The notes under the pieces were generated by a model. It saw only the letters and a list, made by a program, of their open reading frames with translations. It searched no databases and had not been told where the DNA came from. DNA of 64,000 nucleotides, from the NCBI RefSeq assembly GCF_003182475.1, contig NZ_QGTS01000002.1, forward strand, positions 124,001 to 188,000. Direction: 5' to 3'. Shown piece by piece: positions 1 through 8,813 of this stretch. Within the stretch, counting starts at the first letter, position 1. Every line of letters begins with the position of its first letter. The translations under genes were made by a program, and so were the position numbers. The DNA comes from Mangrovibacter plantisponsor. Its GTDB lineage: Bacteria > Pseudomonadota > Gammaproteobacteria > Enterobacterales > Enterobacteriaceae.

Positions 1-1
1 T

Positions 2-883
2 GTCAGCGTGATGCAACTGGTGGTGCCTTTGGTTATCTCCGTGGCGGTTTTTGGTTCCTTTACTGAAGCCACGCCGCTGGCGGATGGGGGTAGCCTCTGG
101 CTGGCAAACGCCGCCTGGATTTGGGTGCCCTTTATCCTGCTGGCGACAATTGCGGCCTGGATTGGCATGAATGACCTGCACAGTGCGAAAGCATCAATTG
201 TGGAACAGTTGCCGGTACTCAGACAGCCCCACTTGTGGATCCTGAGTATTCTGTATTTGGCCACATTCGGTTCATTCATCGGTTTTTCTGCCGGATTTGC
301 CATGCTGACGAAGACGCAGTTTCCGGATATTGCGGTGATGCATTATGCCTTTTTTGGCCCATTGATTGGCGCACTGGCCCGCCCGATAGGGGGAAGCTTA
401 TCGGATAAGCTGGGGGGCATTAAGGTGACGACTGTCAATTTCATTGCAATGGCATTATTTACCGGGCTGGTCTTCTTTGCTTTGCCTGGGGGAAATACAC
501 ACGGAAGCTTTTGGTTATTTTTTGCGGTATTCATGTGTTTATTTATTACAGCCGGATTAGGCAGTGGTTCGACATTCCAGATGATTTCAGTCATTTTCCG
601 CCGAGTTGTGATGCAACATGCACTGAATAAAGGGTTGCCCGAAGAAGACGCAACACGCCGGGCAGGAACCGATACTGCGGCGGCACTGGGCTTTATTTCT
701 GCCATCGGCGCAGCCGGGGGCTTTTTTATTCCCCGGGCGTTTGGTTTGTCACTGAGCTGGACGGGGTCCCCCCTGGGCGCGTTGAAAGTATTTCTGGTGT
801 TTTACGTGGTTTGTATTGTCATTACATGGTGCGTATATGGGCGGCGTATCAACCAGGGCATGGCGACCAGACAAAAAGCATAA
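2..883 (+). CDS. narK: Nitrate/nitrite transporter NarK, 3' part only
   Basis: Major-facilitator nitrate/nitrite antiporter of the inner membrane, truncated by the window edge: about 293 C-terminal residues are present, roughly the last two thirds of a protein of about 463. The reading frame is open from base 2 and reads S-V-M-Q-L-V, which matches an internal NarK segment, so the first ATG here is not the start. Visible features are several hydrophobic helices, the SFIGFSAGFAMLTKTQFPD segment and the second nitrate-signature-like stretch TAGLGSGSTFQMISVIFR. It lies upstream of narGHJI on the same strand, as in E. coli. NarU is the close paralogue; the narGHJI context and sequence favour NarK. 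A rho-independent terminator follows. Confidence 0.93.
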   Translation, partial: VSVMQLVVPLVISVAVFGSFTEATPLADGGSLWLANAAWIWVPFILLATIAAWIGMNDLHSAKASIVEQLPVLRQPHLWILSILYLATFGSFIGFSAGFAMLTKTQFPDIAVMHYAFFGPLIGALARPIGGSLSDKLGGIKVTTVNFIAMALFTGLVFFALPGGNTHGSFWLFFAVFMCLFITAGLGSGSTFQMISVIFRRVVMQHALNKGLPEEDATRRAGTDTAAALGFISAIGAAGGFFIPRAFGLSLSWTGSPLGALKVFLVFYVVCIVITWCVYGRRINQGMATRQKA

Positions 884-922
884 CGCACAACCCTGTGTTA
901 TTAATAAAGTGACAAAATATAG

Positions 923-950
923 CGGGCTGAAAAGCCCGTTTTTTGTTTTT
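923..950 (+). terminator. Rho-independent terminator after narK
   Basis: A 6-bp stem CGGGCT/AGCCCG (923–928 with 933–938) with a GAAA tetraloop is followed directly by a T-rich tail (TTTTTTGTTTTT). It lies 40 bases after the narK stop and separates narK from the narG promoter region. Confidence 0.9.
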
Positions 951-1207
951 TAGTGTATTAATTATCCGTGTGAATAATAACTTGCTTTTACATCGTGATT
1001 AAAATGATTCTCTATTACAGAATGATACGGTTATTATTTACGGAAAGAATGAGTAATAAGATAAGAAATCACAATAATCTCAGTTCTGCGAATGCACAGG
1101 GGCTAATCAGTGGTGCTGGTAGTCTATTTTTAGACGTTCTACCACTCAATAGTTGTGGTGTGTTTTTATTGTGTAATAAATAATCTGTTTTATAAAAAAA
1201 CCATTTA

Positions 1208-1220
1208 AATCAATATATTG
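1208..1220 (+). promoter_or_regulatory. IHF binding site
   Basis: AATCAATATATTG fits the IHF consensus WATCAANNNNTTR at every fixed position. It lies between the distal and proximal NarL sites, as in the E. coli narG promoter. Confidence 0.7.
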
Positions 1221-1235
1221 AATATTAAAAATAAC

Positions 1236-1251
1236 TACCCCTAAGGGAGTA
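1236..1251 (+). promoter_or_regulatory. NarL 7-2-7 palindrome
   Basis: TACCCCT-AA-GGGAGTA is two inverted heptamers with 2-bp spacing. The first fits TACYYMT exactly and the second matches 6 of 7. It sits about 90 bp upstream of the inferred narG start. Confidence 0.7.
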
Positions 1252-1287
1252 GTCAACCTGAAGCGTTATTTCCCTGCCAGGTTCATT

Positions 1288-1301
1288 TTGATCCGTGTCA
1301 A
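1288..1301 (+). promoter_or_regulatory. FNR box of narG
   Basis: TTGATccgtGTCAA matches the FNR consensus TTGATNNNNATCAA at 9 of 10 positions. With the -10-like GCTAAT at 1321–1326 its centre falls near -41, the class II activator position. Confidence 0.78.
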
Positions 1302-1406
1302 TTTTATAACCCTCACAGACGCTAATGTGGGAAATATCGACCATGCCACCGGCATCGTCATCAATAAACCCTATGTGCCTGGCACTGACAATACGGAGAA
1401 AGCCAG

Positions 1407-4400
1407 ATGAGTAAGTTTCTGGACCGCTTTCGCTATTTTAAACAATTGGGTGACACTTTTTCTGGTGATCACGGGCAGACGTTGTCTGTCAACCGGGACT
1501 GGGAAGAGGGATACCGTAACCGCTGGCAGCATGACAAGATAGTACGTTCAACACACGGTGTTAACTGTACCGGGTCCTGTAGTTGGAAAATTTATGTCAA
1601 AAATGGCCTGGTGACCTGGGAAACCCAGCAGACCGACTACCCGCGAACCCGCCCGGACCTGCCCAACCATGAACCGCGAGGATGCCCTCGTGGCGCAAGT
1701 TATTCCTGGTATCTCTACAGCGCTAACCGATTAAAGTACCCGATGGTGCGCTCAAACCTGATTGAAATGTGGCGCGAAGCGAAACAACAGCATCCGGATC
1801 CTGTTGATGCCTGGGCCGCGATTGTCACACAGCCAGAAAAAGCGGCGCGTTACAAAAAAGCGCGTGGCCGTGGCGGTTTTGTGCGTAGCCACTGGCAGGA
1901 AGTGAATGAGCTCATTGCGGCGGCGAACGTGTACACGGCGAAAACCCATGGGCCCGATCGCGTGGCCGGTTTCTCGCCAATACCGGCGATGTCGATGGTC
2001 TCTTACGCATCCGGCGCACGCTACTTGTCATTAATTGGTGGAACCTGCCTGAGTTTTTATGACTGGTATTGCGACCTGCCGCCTTCCAGCCCGCAAACCT
2101 GGGGAGAACAGACCGATGTGCCTGAATCTGCCGACTGGTATAACGCTTCTTATATCATCGCCTGGGGCTCAAATGTGCCGCAAACCCGTACACCCGATGC
2201 ACACTTCTTTACTGAAGTTCGCTACAAGGGTACAAAAACCGTTGCGGTAACGCCAGATTATGCCGAAATCGCCAAGCTGTGCGATCACTGGCTCCGTCCT
2301 CAACAGGGAACAGACAGCGCGCTGGCGCTGGCTATGGGGCATGTATTACTCAGTGAGTTTCACGTTAAACGCCAGAGTGAGTACTTCCAGAATTATCTGC
2401 GTCGTTACTCAGATATGCCAATGCTGGTTATGCTCGACCCTTCGGTTGAAGGTGTCTATCAGGCAGGGCGTTTTCTGCGCGCGTCAGACTTAGTGGATAA
2501 CCTTGATGAGCCCAATAACCCTGAATGGAAAACAGTGGCTATTAACCAGGACAATGGTGAGCTGGTCGCGCCTCAGGGGTCAGTCGGTTACCGCTGGGGT
2601 GAACAAGGTAAATGGAACCTGGAAGCCACTGCCGGCCACCAGAAAAAACCGGTTACGTTGCAACTGGGTGTGGCGTCCGGGGAACAGGTTGCAGTCGCTT
2701 TCCCGTATTTTGGCGCGACGGAGCATGAACATTTTACCTCGGTTGCACTTAGCGACGTCATTGTCCATCAGGTGCCGGTAAAACGTATTGAACTGGCCAA
2801 TGGCGAACAGGGCCTGGTTACCAGTGTTTATGATTTGATGCTGGCAAACTACGGGGTTGACCGTGGTTTTAATGATGCTAACTGCGCATCTGGCTACGAT
2901 GACATGAAAGCCTATTCTCCTGCCTGGGCGGAAGCGGTTACCGGCGTTCCTCGTCAGGAGATCATTCGTATTGCCCGTGAATTTGGCGATAACGCAGAGA
3001 AAACCCACGGGCGTTCGATGATTATTGTTGGTGCCGGGCTTAACCACTGGTATCACATGGACATGGCCTACCGTGGTCTGATTAATATGCTGGTGTTCTG
3101 TGGTTGTGTCGGGCAGAGCGGTGGCGGCTGGGCGCACTATGTGGGGCAAGAGAAATTACGCCCACAAACTGGCTGGCAGCCGCTGGCTTTTGCCCTTGAC
3201 TGGCAAAAACCTCCCCGCCATATGAACAGCACCTCGTTTTTCTATAACCACAGCAGCCAGTGGCGCTATGAATCGCTCAATGCACATGAACTGTTATCTC
3301 CCCTGGCAGACGCTACGCGCTACAGTGCGCATTTGATTGACCTGAATATTAAAGCGGAACGGTTAGGCTGGTTACCCTCCTCACCGCAATTAAATGTTAA
3401 CCCTCTGCATATTGCCGGTGCGGCCAGTGCGGCCGGGTTATCCATTCAGGAATACACCGTGAAGGCGCTCAAAGAAGGCACAATTCGCTTTGCTGCCGAG
3501 CAGCCGGAACAGCACTATCCCCGGAACCTGTTTATCTGGCGCTCTAACCTGCTTGGGTCATCGGGCAAAGGTCATGAATACTTCCTCAAGTATCTGCTGG
3601 GCACTGAACACGGTATTCAGGGGCGTGATTTAGGCGAGGAAGGCAAGTGCCATCCGCAGGAGGCGGAATGGCAGGATAACGCGACAGAAGGCAAACTGGA
3701 TCTGGTTGTCACCCTGGATTTTCGTATGTCCAGTACCTGTTTGTACTCAGACATTGTGCTGCCAACGGCGACCTGGTATGAAAAAGACGACATGAATACT
3801 TCGGATATGCATCCATTTATTCATCCGCTCAGCGCGGCTGTTGATCCGGCCTGGGAAGCGCGTTCAGACTGGGAAATATATAAAGACATCGCTCAGGCTT
3901 TTTCAACACTTTGCCCGGGGCATTTGGGCGTTGAAACAGATTTGGTGACGTTGCCAATTCAGCATGATTCACCGGCCGAACTGGGCCAGCCATATAACGT
4001 CCAGGACTGGAAAAAAGGTGAGTGTGATCTCATTCCGGGTAAAACGGCCCCGCATCTGATTGCGGTCGAGCGCGATTACCCGGCCACCTATGCGCGTTTT
4101 ACTTCACTTGGGCCATTACTGGATAAACAGGGTAACGGCGGTAAAGGCATTAACTGGAACACAGAGAGCGAAGTGGCGTTGCTGAAAAAGCTCAATTATG
4201 TCCAGCAAACAGGGGCAAGCCAGGGGCGGCCAAGAATTGATTCCGCTATTGATGCCGCAGAAGTGATCCTGACGCTTGCGCCGGAAACCAACGGCCAGGT
4301 TGCCGTAAAAGCCTGGCAGGCGTTGGGGCAGATAACCGGGCGTGATCACACGCATCTGGCACGTAACAAAGAAGAAGAGAAAATCCGCTTTCGCGATATT

Positions 4401-5168
4401 CAGGCACAACCACGCAAAATAATCTCCAGCCCTACCTGGTCAGGGCTGGAAGATGAGCATGTTTCCTACAATGCCGGTTATACCAATGTGCATGAGTTGA
4501 TCCCCTGGCGCACACTGACAGGCCGCCAGCAGTTTTACCAGGATCACCCCTGGATGCGTGACTTCGGTGAAAGCCTGATAGCCTGGCGACCGCCCATCGA
4601 TACCCGAAGTGTGGCCGGTATGATAGGGGCGAAGAGCAATGGTAACCCTGAGCTGGCACTGAATTTCATTACTCCGCACCAGAAATGGGGCATTCATTCC
4701 ACCTACAGTGAAAACCTGTTAATGCTGACGTTGTCACGCGGCGGGCCAATTGTCTGGATAAGTGAAACCGATGCCAAAACGCTGGGCATCGCCGATAACG
4801 ACTGGATAGAAGCGTTCAATAAAAATGGCGCGCTGACAGCGCGTGCGGTGGTCAGCCAGCGTATCCCACAAGGCATGGTGATGATGTACCACGCGCAGGA
4901 ACGCCTGGTGAACCTGCCAGGTTCAGAAATTACCGGGCAGCGTGGTGGGATTCATAACTCGGTGACCCGTGTCTGCCCCAAACCTACCCATATGATTGGT
5001 GGGTATGCTCAACTGGCTTATGGCTTTAACTACTACGGCACTGTTGGATCAAACCGCGATGAATTCGTGGTGGTCAGACGTATGCATCAGGTTAACTGGC
5101 TTGATGACGAGAAAAACGATGTGGTTCAGCATCCTTCTTCAACAACACTGCAGGAGAAGCCAGAATGA
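1407..5168 (+). CDS. narG: Respiratory nitrate reductase A, alpha subunit
   Basis: Catalytic subunit of membrane-bound nitrate reductase. It reduces nitrate to nitrite at a bis-molybdopterin guanine dinucleotide molybdenum centre on the cytoplasmic face. It has 1253 residues, close to the 1247 of E. coli. The FS0 [4Fe-4S] ligands are visible as H50, C54, C58 and C93 (THGVNCTGSC and RGCPRG), and the molybdenum ligand aspartate is D223 in YCDLPP. The start ATG follows a GGAGA ribosome site. The gene overlaps narH by 4 bases (ATGA), so the two are probably translationally coupled. Regulation by FNR, IHF and NarL is indicated by the upstream sites. NarZ is the close paralogue; the FNR/NarL promoter supports NarG. 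Confidence 0.97.
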   Translation: MSKFLDRFRYFKQLGDTFSGDHGQTLSVNRDWEEGYRNRWQHDKIVRSTHGVNCTGSCSWKIYVKNGLVTWETQQTDYPRTRPDLPNHEPRGCPRGASYSWYLYSANRLKYPMVRSNLIEMWREAKQQHPDPVDAWAAIVTQPEKAARYKKARGRGGFVRSHWQEVNELIAAANVYTAKTHGPDRVAGFSPIPAMSMVSYASGARYLSLIGGTCLSFYDWYCDLPPSSPQTWGEQTDVPESADWYNASYIIAWGSNVPQTRTPDAHFFTEVRYKGTKTVAVTPDYAEIAKLCDHWLRPQQGTDSALALAMGHVLLSEFHVKRQSEYFQNYLRRYSDMPMLVMLDPSVEGVYQAGRFLRASDLVDNLDEPNNPEWKTVAINQDNGELVAPQGSVGYRWGEQGKWNLEATAGHQKKPVTLQLGVASGEQVAVAFPYFGATEHEHFTSVALSDVIVHQVPVKRIELANGEQGLVTSVYDLMLANYGVDRGFNDANCASGYDDMKAYSPAWAEAVTGVPRQEIIRIAREFGDNAEKTHGRSMIIVGAGLNHWYHMDMAYRGLINMLVFCGCVGQSGGGWAHYVGQEKLRPQTGWQPLAFALDWQKPPRHMNSTSFFYNHSSQWRYESLNAHELLSPLADATRYSAHLIDLNIKAERLGWLPSSPQLNVNPLHIAGAASAAGLSIQEYTVKALKEGTIRFAAEQPEQHYPRNLFIWRSNLLGSSGKGHEYFLKYLLGTEHGIQGRDLGEEGKCHPQEAEWQDNATEGKLDLVVTLDFRMSSTCLYSDIVLPTATWYEKDDMNTSDMHPFIHPLSAAVDPAWEARSDWEIYKDIAQAFSTLCPGHLGVETDLVTLPIQHDSPAELGQPYNVQDWKKGECDLIPGKTAPHLIAVERDYPATYARFTSLGPLLDKQGNGGKGINWNTESEVALLKKLNYVQQTGASQGRPRIDSAIDAAEVILTLAPETNGQVAVKAWQALGQITGRDHTHLARNKEEEKIRFRDIQAQPRKIISSPTWSGLEDEHVSYNAGYTNVHELIPWRTLTGRQQFYQDHPWMRDFGESLIAWRPPIDTRSVAGMIGAKSNGNPELALNFITPHQKWGIHSTYSENLLMLTLSRGGPIVWISETDAKTLGIADNDWIEAFNKNGALTARAVVSQRIPQGMVMMYHAQERLVNLPGSEITGQRGGIHNSVTRVCPKPTHMIGGYAQLAYGFNYYGTVGSNRDEFVVVRRMHQVNWLDDEKNDVVQHPSSTTLQEKPE

Positions 5169-6700
5169 AAATTCGTTCACAAGTCGGCATGGTACTTAAC
5201 CTGGATAAATGTATCGGCTGTCATACCTGTTCGGTTACCTGCAAAAATGTCTGGACCAGCCGTGAAGGCATGGAATACGCCTGGTTCAATAATGTAGAGA
5301 CCAAACCCGGAACAGGTTACCCCACGGACTGGGAAAACCAGGAACGCTGGAAAGGCGGCTGGATACGCAATATCAAAGGCAAACTGGAACCCAGAATGGG
5401 AAACCGTGTGGGTGTGCTCTCGCGCTTATTCAATAACCCGGATATGCCCACTATTGATGACTACTACGAGCCATTTACCTTTGACTACGAACACCTGCAC
5501 AATGCCAAACGAGGACGGCACCAGCCTACAGCGCGGCCCCGTTCGCAGATAACAGGCCAGCGGATGGACAAAATTAATGGCGGCCCAAACTGGGAAGAAA
5601 TTCTCGGTGGTGAATTTGCCAAACGTTCGGCTGACTACAACTTTGGCGAAATGCAAAAAGCGATGTATGGGCAGTTTGAAAATACATTCATGATGTATCT
5701 GCCTCGCCTGTGTGAACACTGCTTAAATCCGGCTTGCGTGGGCACCTGTCCGAGCGGCGCGATTTATAAACGTGAAGAAGACGGCATTGTACTGATTGAC
5801 CAGGACAAATGCCGTGGCTGGCGGATGTGCCTGACAGGCTGCCCGTACAAAAAGATTTACTTCAACTGGAAAAGCGGCAAATCCGAAAAATGTATTTTCT
5901 GCTACCCGCGTATTGAATCGGGCATGCCAACGGTCTGCTCAGAAACCTGTGTCGGGCGCATTCGCTATCTGGGCGTATTGCTTTACGATGCCGACAGAAT
6001 CGCCCAGGCGGCTTCAGTGGAAGACCCGGAGAAACTCTATGAAAATCAACTGGATGTTTTTCTCGATCCTCACGACCCGGCGATTATTGAAGAGGCCCGT
6101 AAACAAGGGATTGCGCTCAGTGTGATAGAAGCAGCGCAACGTTCACCGGTATACAAAATGGCAATGGACTGGAAACTGGCTTTACCGCTGCATCCTGAAT
6201 ATCGCACGTTACCCATGGTGTGGTATGTCCCGCCTTTATCGCCGATTCAGTCTGCCGCAGATGCCGGTTATCTGGGCGATGACGGTATTTTACCGGATGT
6301 CGACAGCCTGCGTATTCCGGTTCAGTACCTGGCAAACTTGTTAACGGCGGGTGATACCGCTCCGGTGTTGCGTGCGTTGAAACGCTTACTGGCGATGCGC
6401 CATTATAAACGGGCAGAAACCGTTGATAAACATACAGATACCCGTGCCCTTGATGCTGTAGGCCTGAGTGAGCAGCAGGCACAGGAAATGTACCGCTATC
6501 TGGCTATCGCGAACTACGAGGACCGTTTTGTGGTGCCATCTTCACACCGTGAACTGGCGCGTGAGGCGTTCCCGGAAAGCAAAGGTTGCGGCTTCAGTTT
6601 TGGCGATGGCTGCCATGGCAGTGATACCCGCTTCAACTTGTTTAACAGCAAGCGCATTGACGCGATTGACATTACCGCAGACAAAAAGGATCGCTCATGA
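5165..6700 (+). CDS. narH: Respiratory nitrate reductase A, beta subunit
   Basis: Iron–sulfur electron-transfer subunit linking NarI haems to NarG. It has 511 residues (512 in E. coli). The first ferredoxin-like cluster is C16, C19, C22 and C26. A second cluster group is C-E-H-C-L-N-P-A-C. The motif CRGWRMC carries tryptophan in place of a cysteine, the known NarH feature that makes FS4 a [3Fe-4S] centre. It overlaps narG and narJ by 4 bases on each side, consistent with one transcript and coupled translation. Confidence 0.97.
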   Translation: MKIRSQVGMVLNLDKCIGCHTCSVTCKNVWTSREGMEYAWFNNVETKPGTGYPTDWENQERWKGGWIRNIKGKLEPRMGNRVGVLSRLFNNPDMPTIDDYYEPFTFDYEHLHNAKRGRHQPTARPRSQITGQRMDKINGGPNWEEILGGEFAKRSADYNFGEMQKAMYGQFENTFMMYLPRLCEHCLNPACVGTCPSGAIYKREEDGIVLIDQDKCRGWRMCLTGCPYKKIYFNWKSGKSEKCIFCYPRIESGMPTVCSETCVGRIRYLGVLLYDADRIAQAASVEDPEKLYENQLDVFLDPHDPAIIEEARKQGIALSVIEAAQRSPVYKMAMDWKLALPLHPEYRTLPMVWYVPPLSPIQSAADAGYLGDDGILPDVDSLRIPVQYLANLLTAGDTAPVLRALKRLLAMRHYKRAETVDKHTDTRALDAVGLSEQQAQEMYRYLAIANYEDRFVVPSSHRELAREAFPESKGCGFSFGDGCHGSDTRFNLFNSKRIDAIDITADKKDRS

Positions 6701-7416
6701 CAACGCTGACAATTATTGCCCGGCTCATGGATTACCCGGATGAAGCGCTCTGGCAGCATCAGGAGGCACTGCGTTGTGCCGTAGAAGAATGCCCGTTGTC
6801 AGTACGACATAAACAGCTCCTCCATGCATTCATGGACCAACTGTTCGCCGGTTCATTGCTGGCTGCTCAGGCGCAATATTGTGCACTGTTCGACCGTGGG
6901 TGCGCTTTGTCGCTCTTATTATTCGAGCATGTTCATGGTGACTCACGCGCACGCGGCCAGGCGATGGTGGACTTACTTAACCAGTATCAGCGCGCTGGCC
7001 TGACGTTAGACAGCCGGGAGTTACCGGATTATTTACCCTTGTATCTTGAATACCTGGCGAGTCTTGATAGCCACGAAGCAAGACAAGGGCTGGTGGATAT
7101 TGCGCCGATTCTGGCATTACTGGCAACACGCCTTGATGAGCGGGGGAGTGGCTATGCTGCCCTGTTCACGCTCCTTGGTGAGCTCGCCGGAGACACCGTT
7201 GATGTCGACTATGACGCCTTACGGCAAAAAGTACGCCAGGAATCGCGGGATGACACCCCGGAAGCGCTTGATAAAGTCTGGGAAGAAGAGCAGGTGAGTT
7301 TTATGAGTGAAGCGAATTGTGGCGGTAATGAATCCCACGGCCCCCGACACCAGCAAAATGAGCGCGTTCACCCTCAGTATGTGCATGTCGGTATGTTAAC
7401 CGGAGAACAGAAATGA
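6697..7416 (+). CDS. narJ: Nitrate reductase molybdenum cofactor assembly chaperone
   Basis: System-specific chaperone of the TorD/NarJ family, needed to load Fe–S and molybdenum cofactors into NarG before membrane attachment; it is not part of the final enzyme. It has 239 residues (236 in E. coli), is acidic and mostly helical, with the family segment [13 protein letters not shown]. The C-terminal tail is poorly conserved and rich in H, Q and N. It overlaps narH by 4 bases (ATGA) and narI by 4 bases. Confidence 0.95.
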   Translation: MTTLTIIARLMDYPDEALWQHQEALRCAVEECPLSVRHKQLLHAFMDQLFAGSLLAAQAQYCALFDRGCALSLLLFEHVHGDSRARGQAMVDLLNQYQRAGLTLDSRELPDYLPLYLEYLASLDSHEARQGLVDIAPILALLATRLDERGSGYAALFTLLGELAGDTVDVDYDALRQKVRQESRDDTPEALDKVWEEEQVSFMSEANCGGNESHGPRHQQNERVHPQYVHVGMLTGEQK

Positions 7417-8090
7417 ACTATATCAATGGATTCTTTTTTGATATTTATCCTTATCTGGCTGCGACTATCTTCCTGGTGGGGAGCTGGCTCAGATATGACT
7501 ATGGGCAATATTCCTGGCGTGCCGGTTCCAGCCAGATGCTGGATAAGCGCGGTATGCGCCTGGCTTCTAACCTGTTCCATATTGGGATTATCGGTATCCT
7601 TGGCGGTCATTTCTTTGGTTTGCTCACTCCTCACTGGGTGTACGAATCGTTTCTGCCCATCGCTACCAAGCAAAAACTCGCCATGATTGCTGGCGGAATT
7701 TGCGGTGTGATGACAGTTGTGGGTGGTGGGTTGTTACTGAAACGCCGCCTGACCAACCCACGGATTCGGGCAACGTCTTCGTTTGCCGATATCCTTATTC
7801 TGACATTGCTGGTGGTTCAGGCGTGCCTGGGGCTATTAACGATTCCTTTTTCCGCCCAACATATGGATGGCCAGGAAATGATGAAATTAGTGCACTGGGC
7901 GCAGGCTGTGGTCACGTTTCAGTCCGGTGCCAGTGCCTGGCTCGATGGCGTGGCATGGATTTACCGGGTACACATCGTGCTGGGGATGACCCTGTTTGTT
8001 TTGTTCCCGTTTTGCCGGCTGGTGCATATCTGGAGTGTACCGGTTGAATACCTCACGCGCCGCTACCAGATAGTACGCTCACGTCGGTAA
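7413..8090 (+). CDS. narI: Respiratory nitrate reductase A, gamma (cytochrome b) subunit
   Basis: Inner-membrane dihaem cytochrome b that oxidises quinol at the periplasmic side and anchors NarGH. It has 225 residues, the same as E. coli, with five hydrophobic helices. The four haem ligands H56, H66, H187 and H205 fall at the same numbers as in E. coli. It is the last gene of the operon and converges with narL 55 bp downstream. An inverted repeat (AGCGGTTG at 8106–8113, CAACCGCT at 8130–8137) lies in that gap but has no T tract, so I do not call it a terminator. Confidence 0.97.
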   Translation: MNYINGFFFDIYPYLAATIFLVGSWLRYDYGQYSWRAGSSQMLDKRGMRLASNLFHIGIIGILGGHFFGLLTPHWVYESFLPIATKQKLAMIAGGICGVMTVVGGGLLLKRRLTNPRIRATSSFADILILTLLVVQACLGLLTIPFSAQHMDGQEMMKLVHWAQAVVTFQSGASAWLDGVAWIYRVHIVLGMTLFVLFPFCRLVHIWSVPVEYLTRRYQIVRSRR

Positions 8091-8145
8091 CCGACAGCTC
8101 AGTAAAGCGGTTGGTTTGGTTAGCCCAGTCAACCGCTGTTAATAC

Positions 8146-8811
8146 TTATAATCCCCCTTCCTGATGTACCAGGACTGCCGCTTCAACCCGCGAACGCAGA
8201 TTCAGTTTTTTGAGTAAGTGTTTAACATGAACTTTCACGGTACTTTCGGCAATTTTTAGCCGACGTGCGATCAGTTTATTGGCCAGCCCCTCGGCAATGA
8301 GCTTCAGGATCTCTTTTTCACGTACAGTCAGATCTTCAAGCGGGTGCGCGCTACTGGGTTTATGGCTGCGCAGACTGGTGGCGAGAATGGTTATCACCTC
8401 CGGGCTTACCACCACTTTTCCCAAACAAATTTGCTCAATGGCGTCCAGCATATCTTCCGGCTCCATATCTTTGAGCAGATAGCCGTCGGCGCCCAGTTTC
8501 ATTGCTTTTATCACATCTTCTTCATAATTTGACACGGTGAAAATAACAATGCGGCTGGTTATACCTTGTGCGCGCAGTAACTTAAGTGTTTCCAGTCCAT
8601 CAACCTGCGGCATGTTGATATCCAGCAAAATTAAATCGGGATCATGTTGCTGAGCCAGTGCCACACCCTCGTGACCATTATTGGTCTGTGCAATAACTTT
8701 AATCTCACTGTTCAGTTCCAGCAGCTCTTTGATGCCGTTACGTAATAGCGGATGATCGTCAATCAATAATACTGTGGCGGTTTTCGCGGTGGGCGTATTT
8801 TGCTGTGACAT
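8146..8811 (-). CDS. narL: Nitrate/nitrite response regulator NarL
   Basis: LuxR/FixJ-family response regulator phosphorylated by NarX. It controls nar and alternative respiratory genes by binding TACYYMT heptamers. It has 221 residues from the chosen start: receiver domain with IDDHP and phosphorylated D64 (LILLDINMP), then a C-terminal LuxR helix-turn-helix (LTVREKEILKLIAEG, STVKVHVKHLLKKL). The ATG at 8811 (MSQQ) was chosen over an in-frame start 10 codons upstream because it has a GAGATG ribosome site, matches the E. coli N-terminus and begins 2 bases after the narX stop. NarP is the alternative; pairing with narX and the sequence favour NarL. Confidence 0.94.
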   Translation of the reverse strand: MSQQNTPTAKTATVLLIDDHPLLRNGIKELLELNSEIKVIAQTNNGHEGVALAQQHDPDLILLDINMPQVDGLETLKLLRAQGITSRIVIFTVSNYEEDVIKAMKLGADGYLLKDMEPEDMLDAIEQICLGKVVVSPEVITILATSLRSHKPSSAHPLEDLTVREKEILKLIAEGLANKLIARRLKIAESTVKVHVKHLLKKLNLRSRVEAAVLVHQEGGL

Positions 8812-8813
8812 AA

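Larger units (their letters stand above)
1120..1340 (+). promoter_or_regulatory. narGHJI promoter region (FNR, IHF and NarL sites)
   Basis: The 523-bp narK–narG gap holds, in order, a NarL-type heptamer (TACCACT, 1140–1146), an IHF site, a 7-2-7 NarL palindrome, an FNR box, and a -10-like GCTAAT at 1321–1326. If transcription starts near 1333–1336, these sit near -195, -120, -90 and -41, which is the spacing known for E. coli narG, where FNR activates and NarL acts through IHF-bent DNA. The sites are seen; the start point is inferred. The short ORF at 995–1183 has no recognisable product and is not called. Confidence 0.75.

Noticed and set aside
995-1183. 62-codon ORF between narK and narG
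   Set aside because: It lies across the narG regulatory region, resembles no known protein and its sequence is better explained by NarL/IHF sites nearby.
5426-5719. Long antisense ORFs opposite narH, wca genes, manC, manB and gnd
   Set aside because: They are frame shadows of well-supported genes on the opposite strand, with no independent motifs.
8106-8137. Inverted repeat between narI and narL as a bidirectional terminator
   Set aside because: Stem is 8 bp with a 16-base loop and no T tract on either strand.
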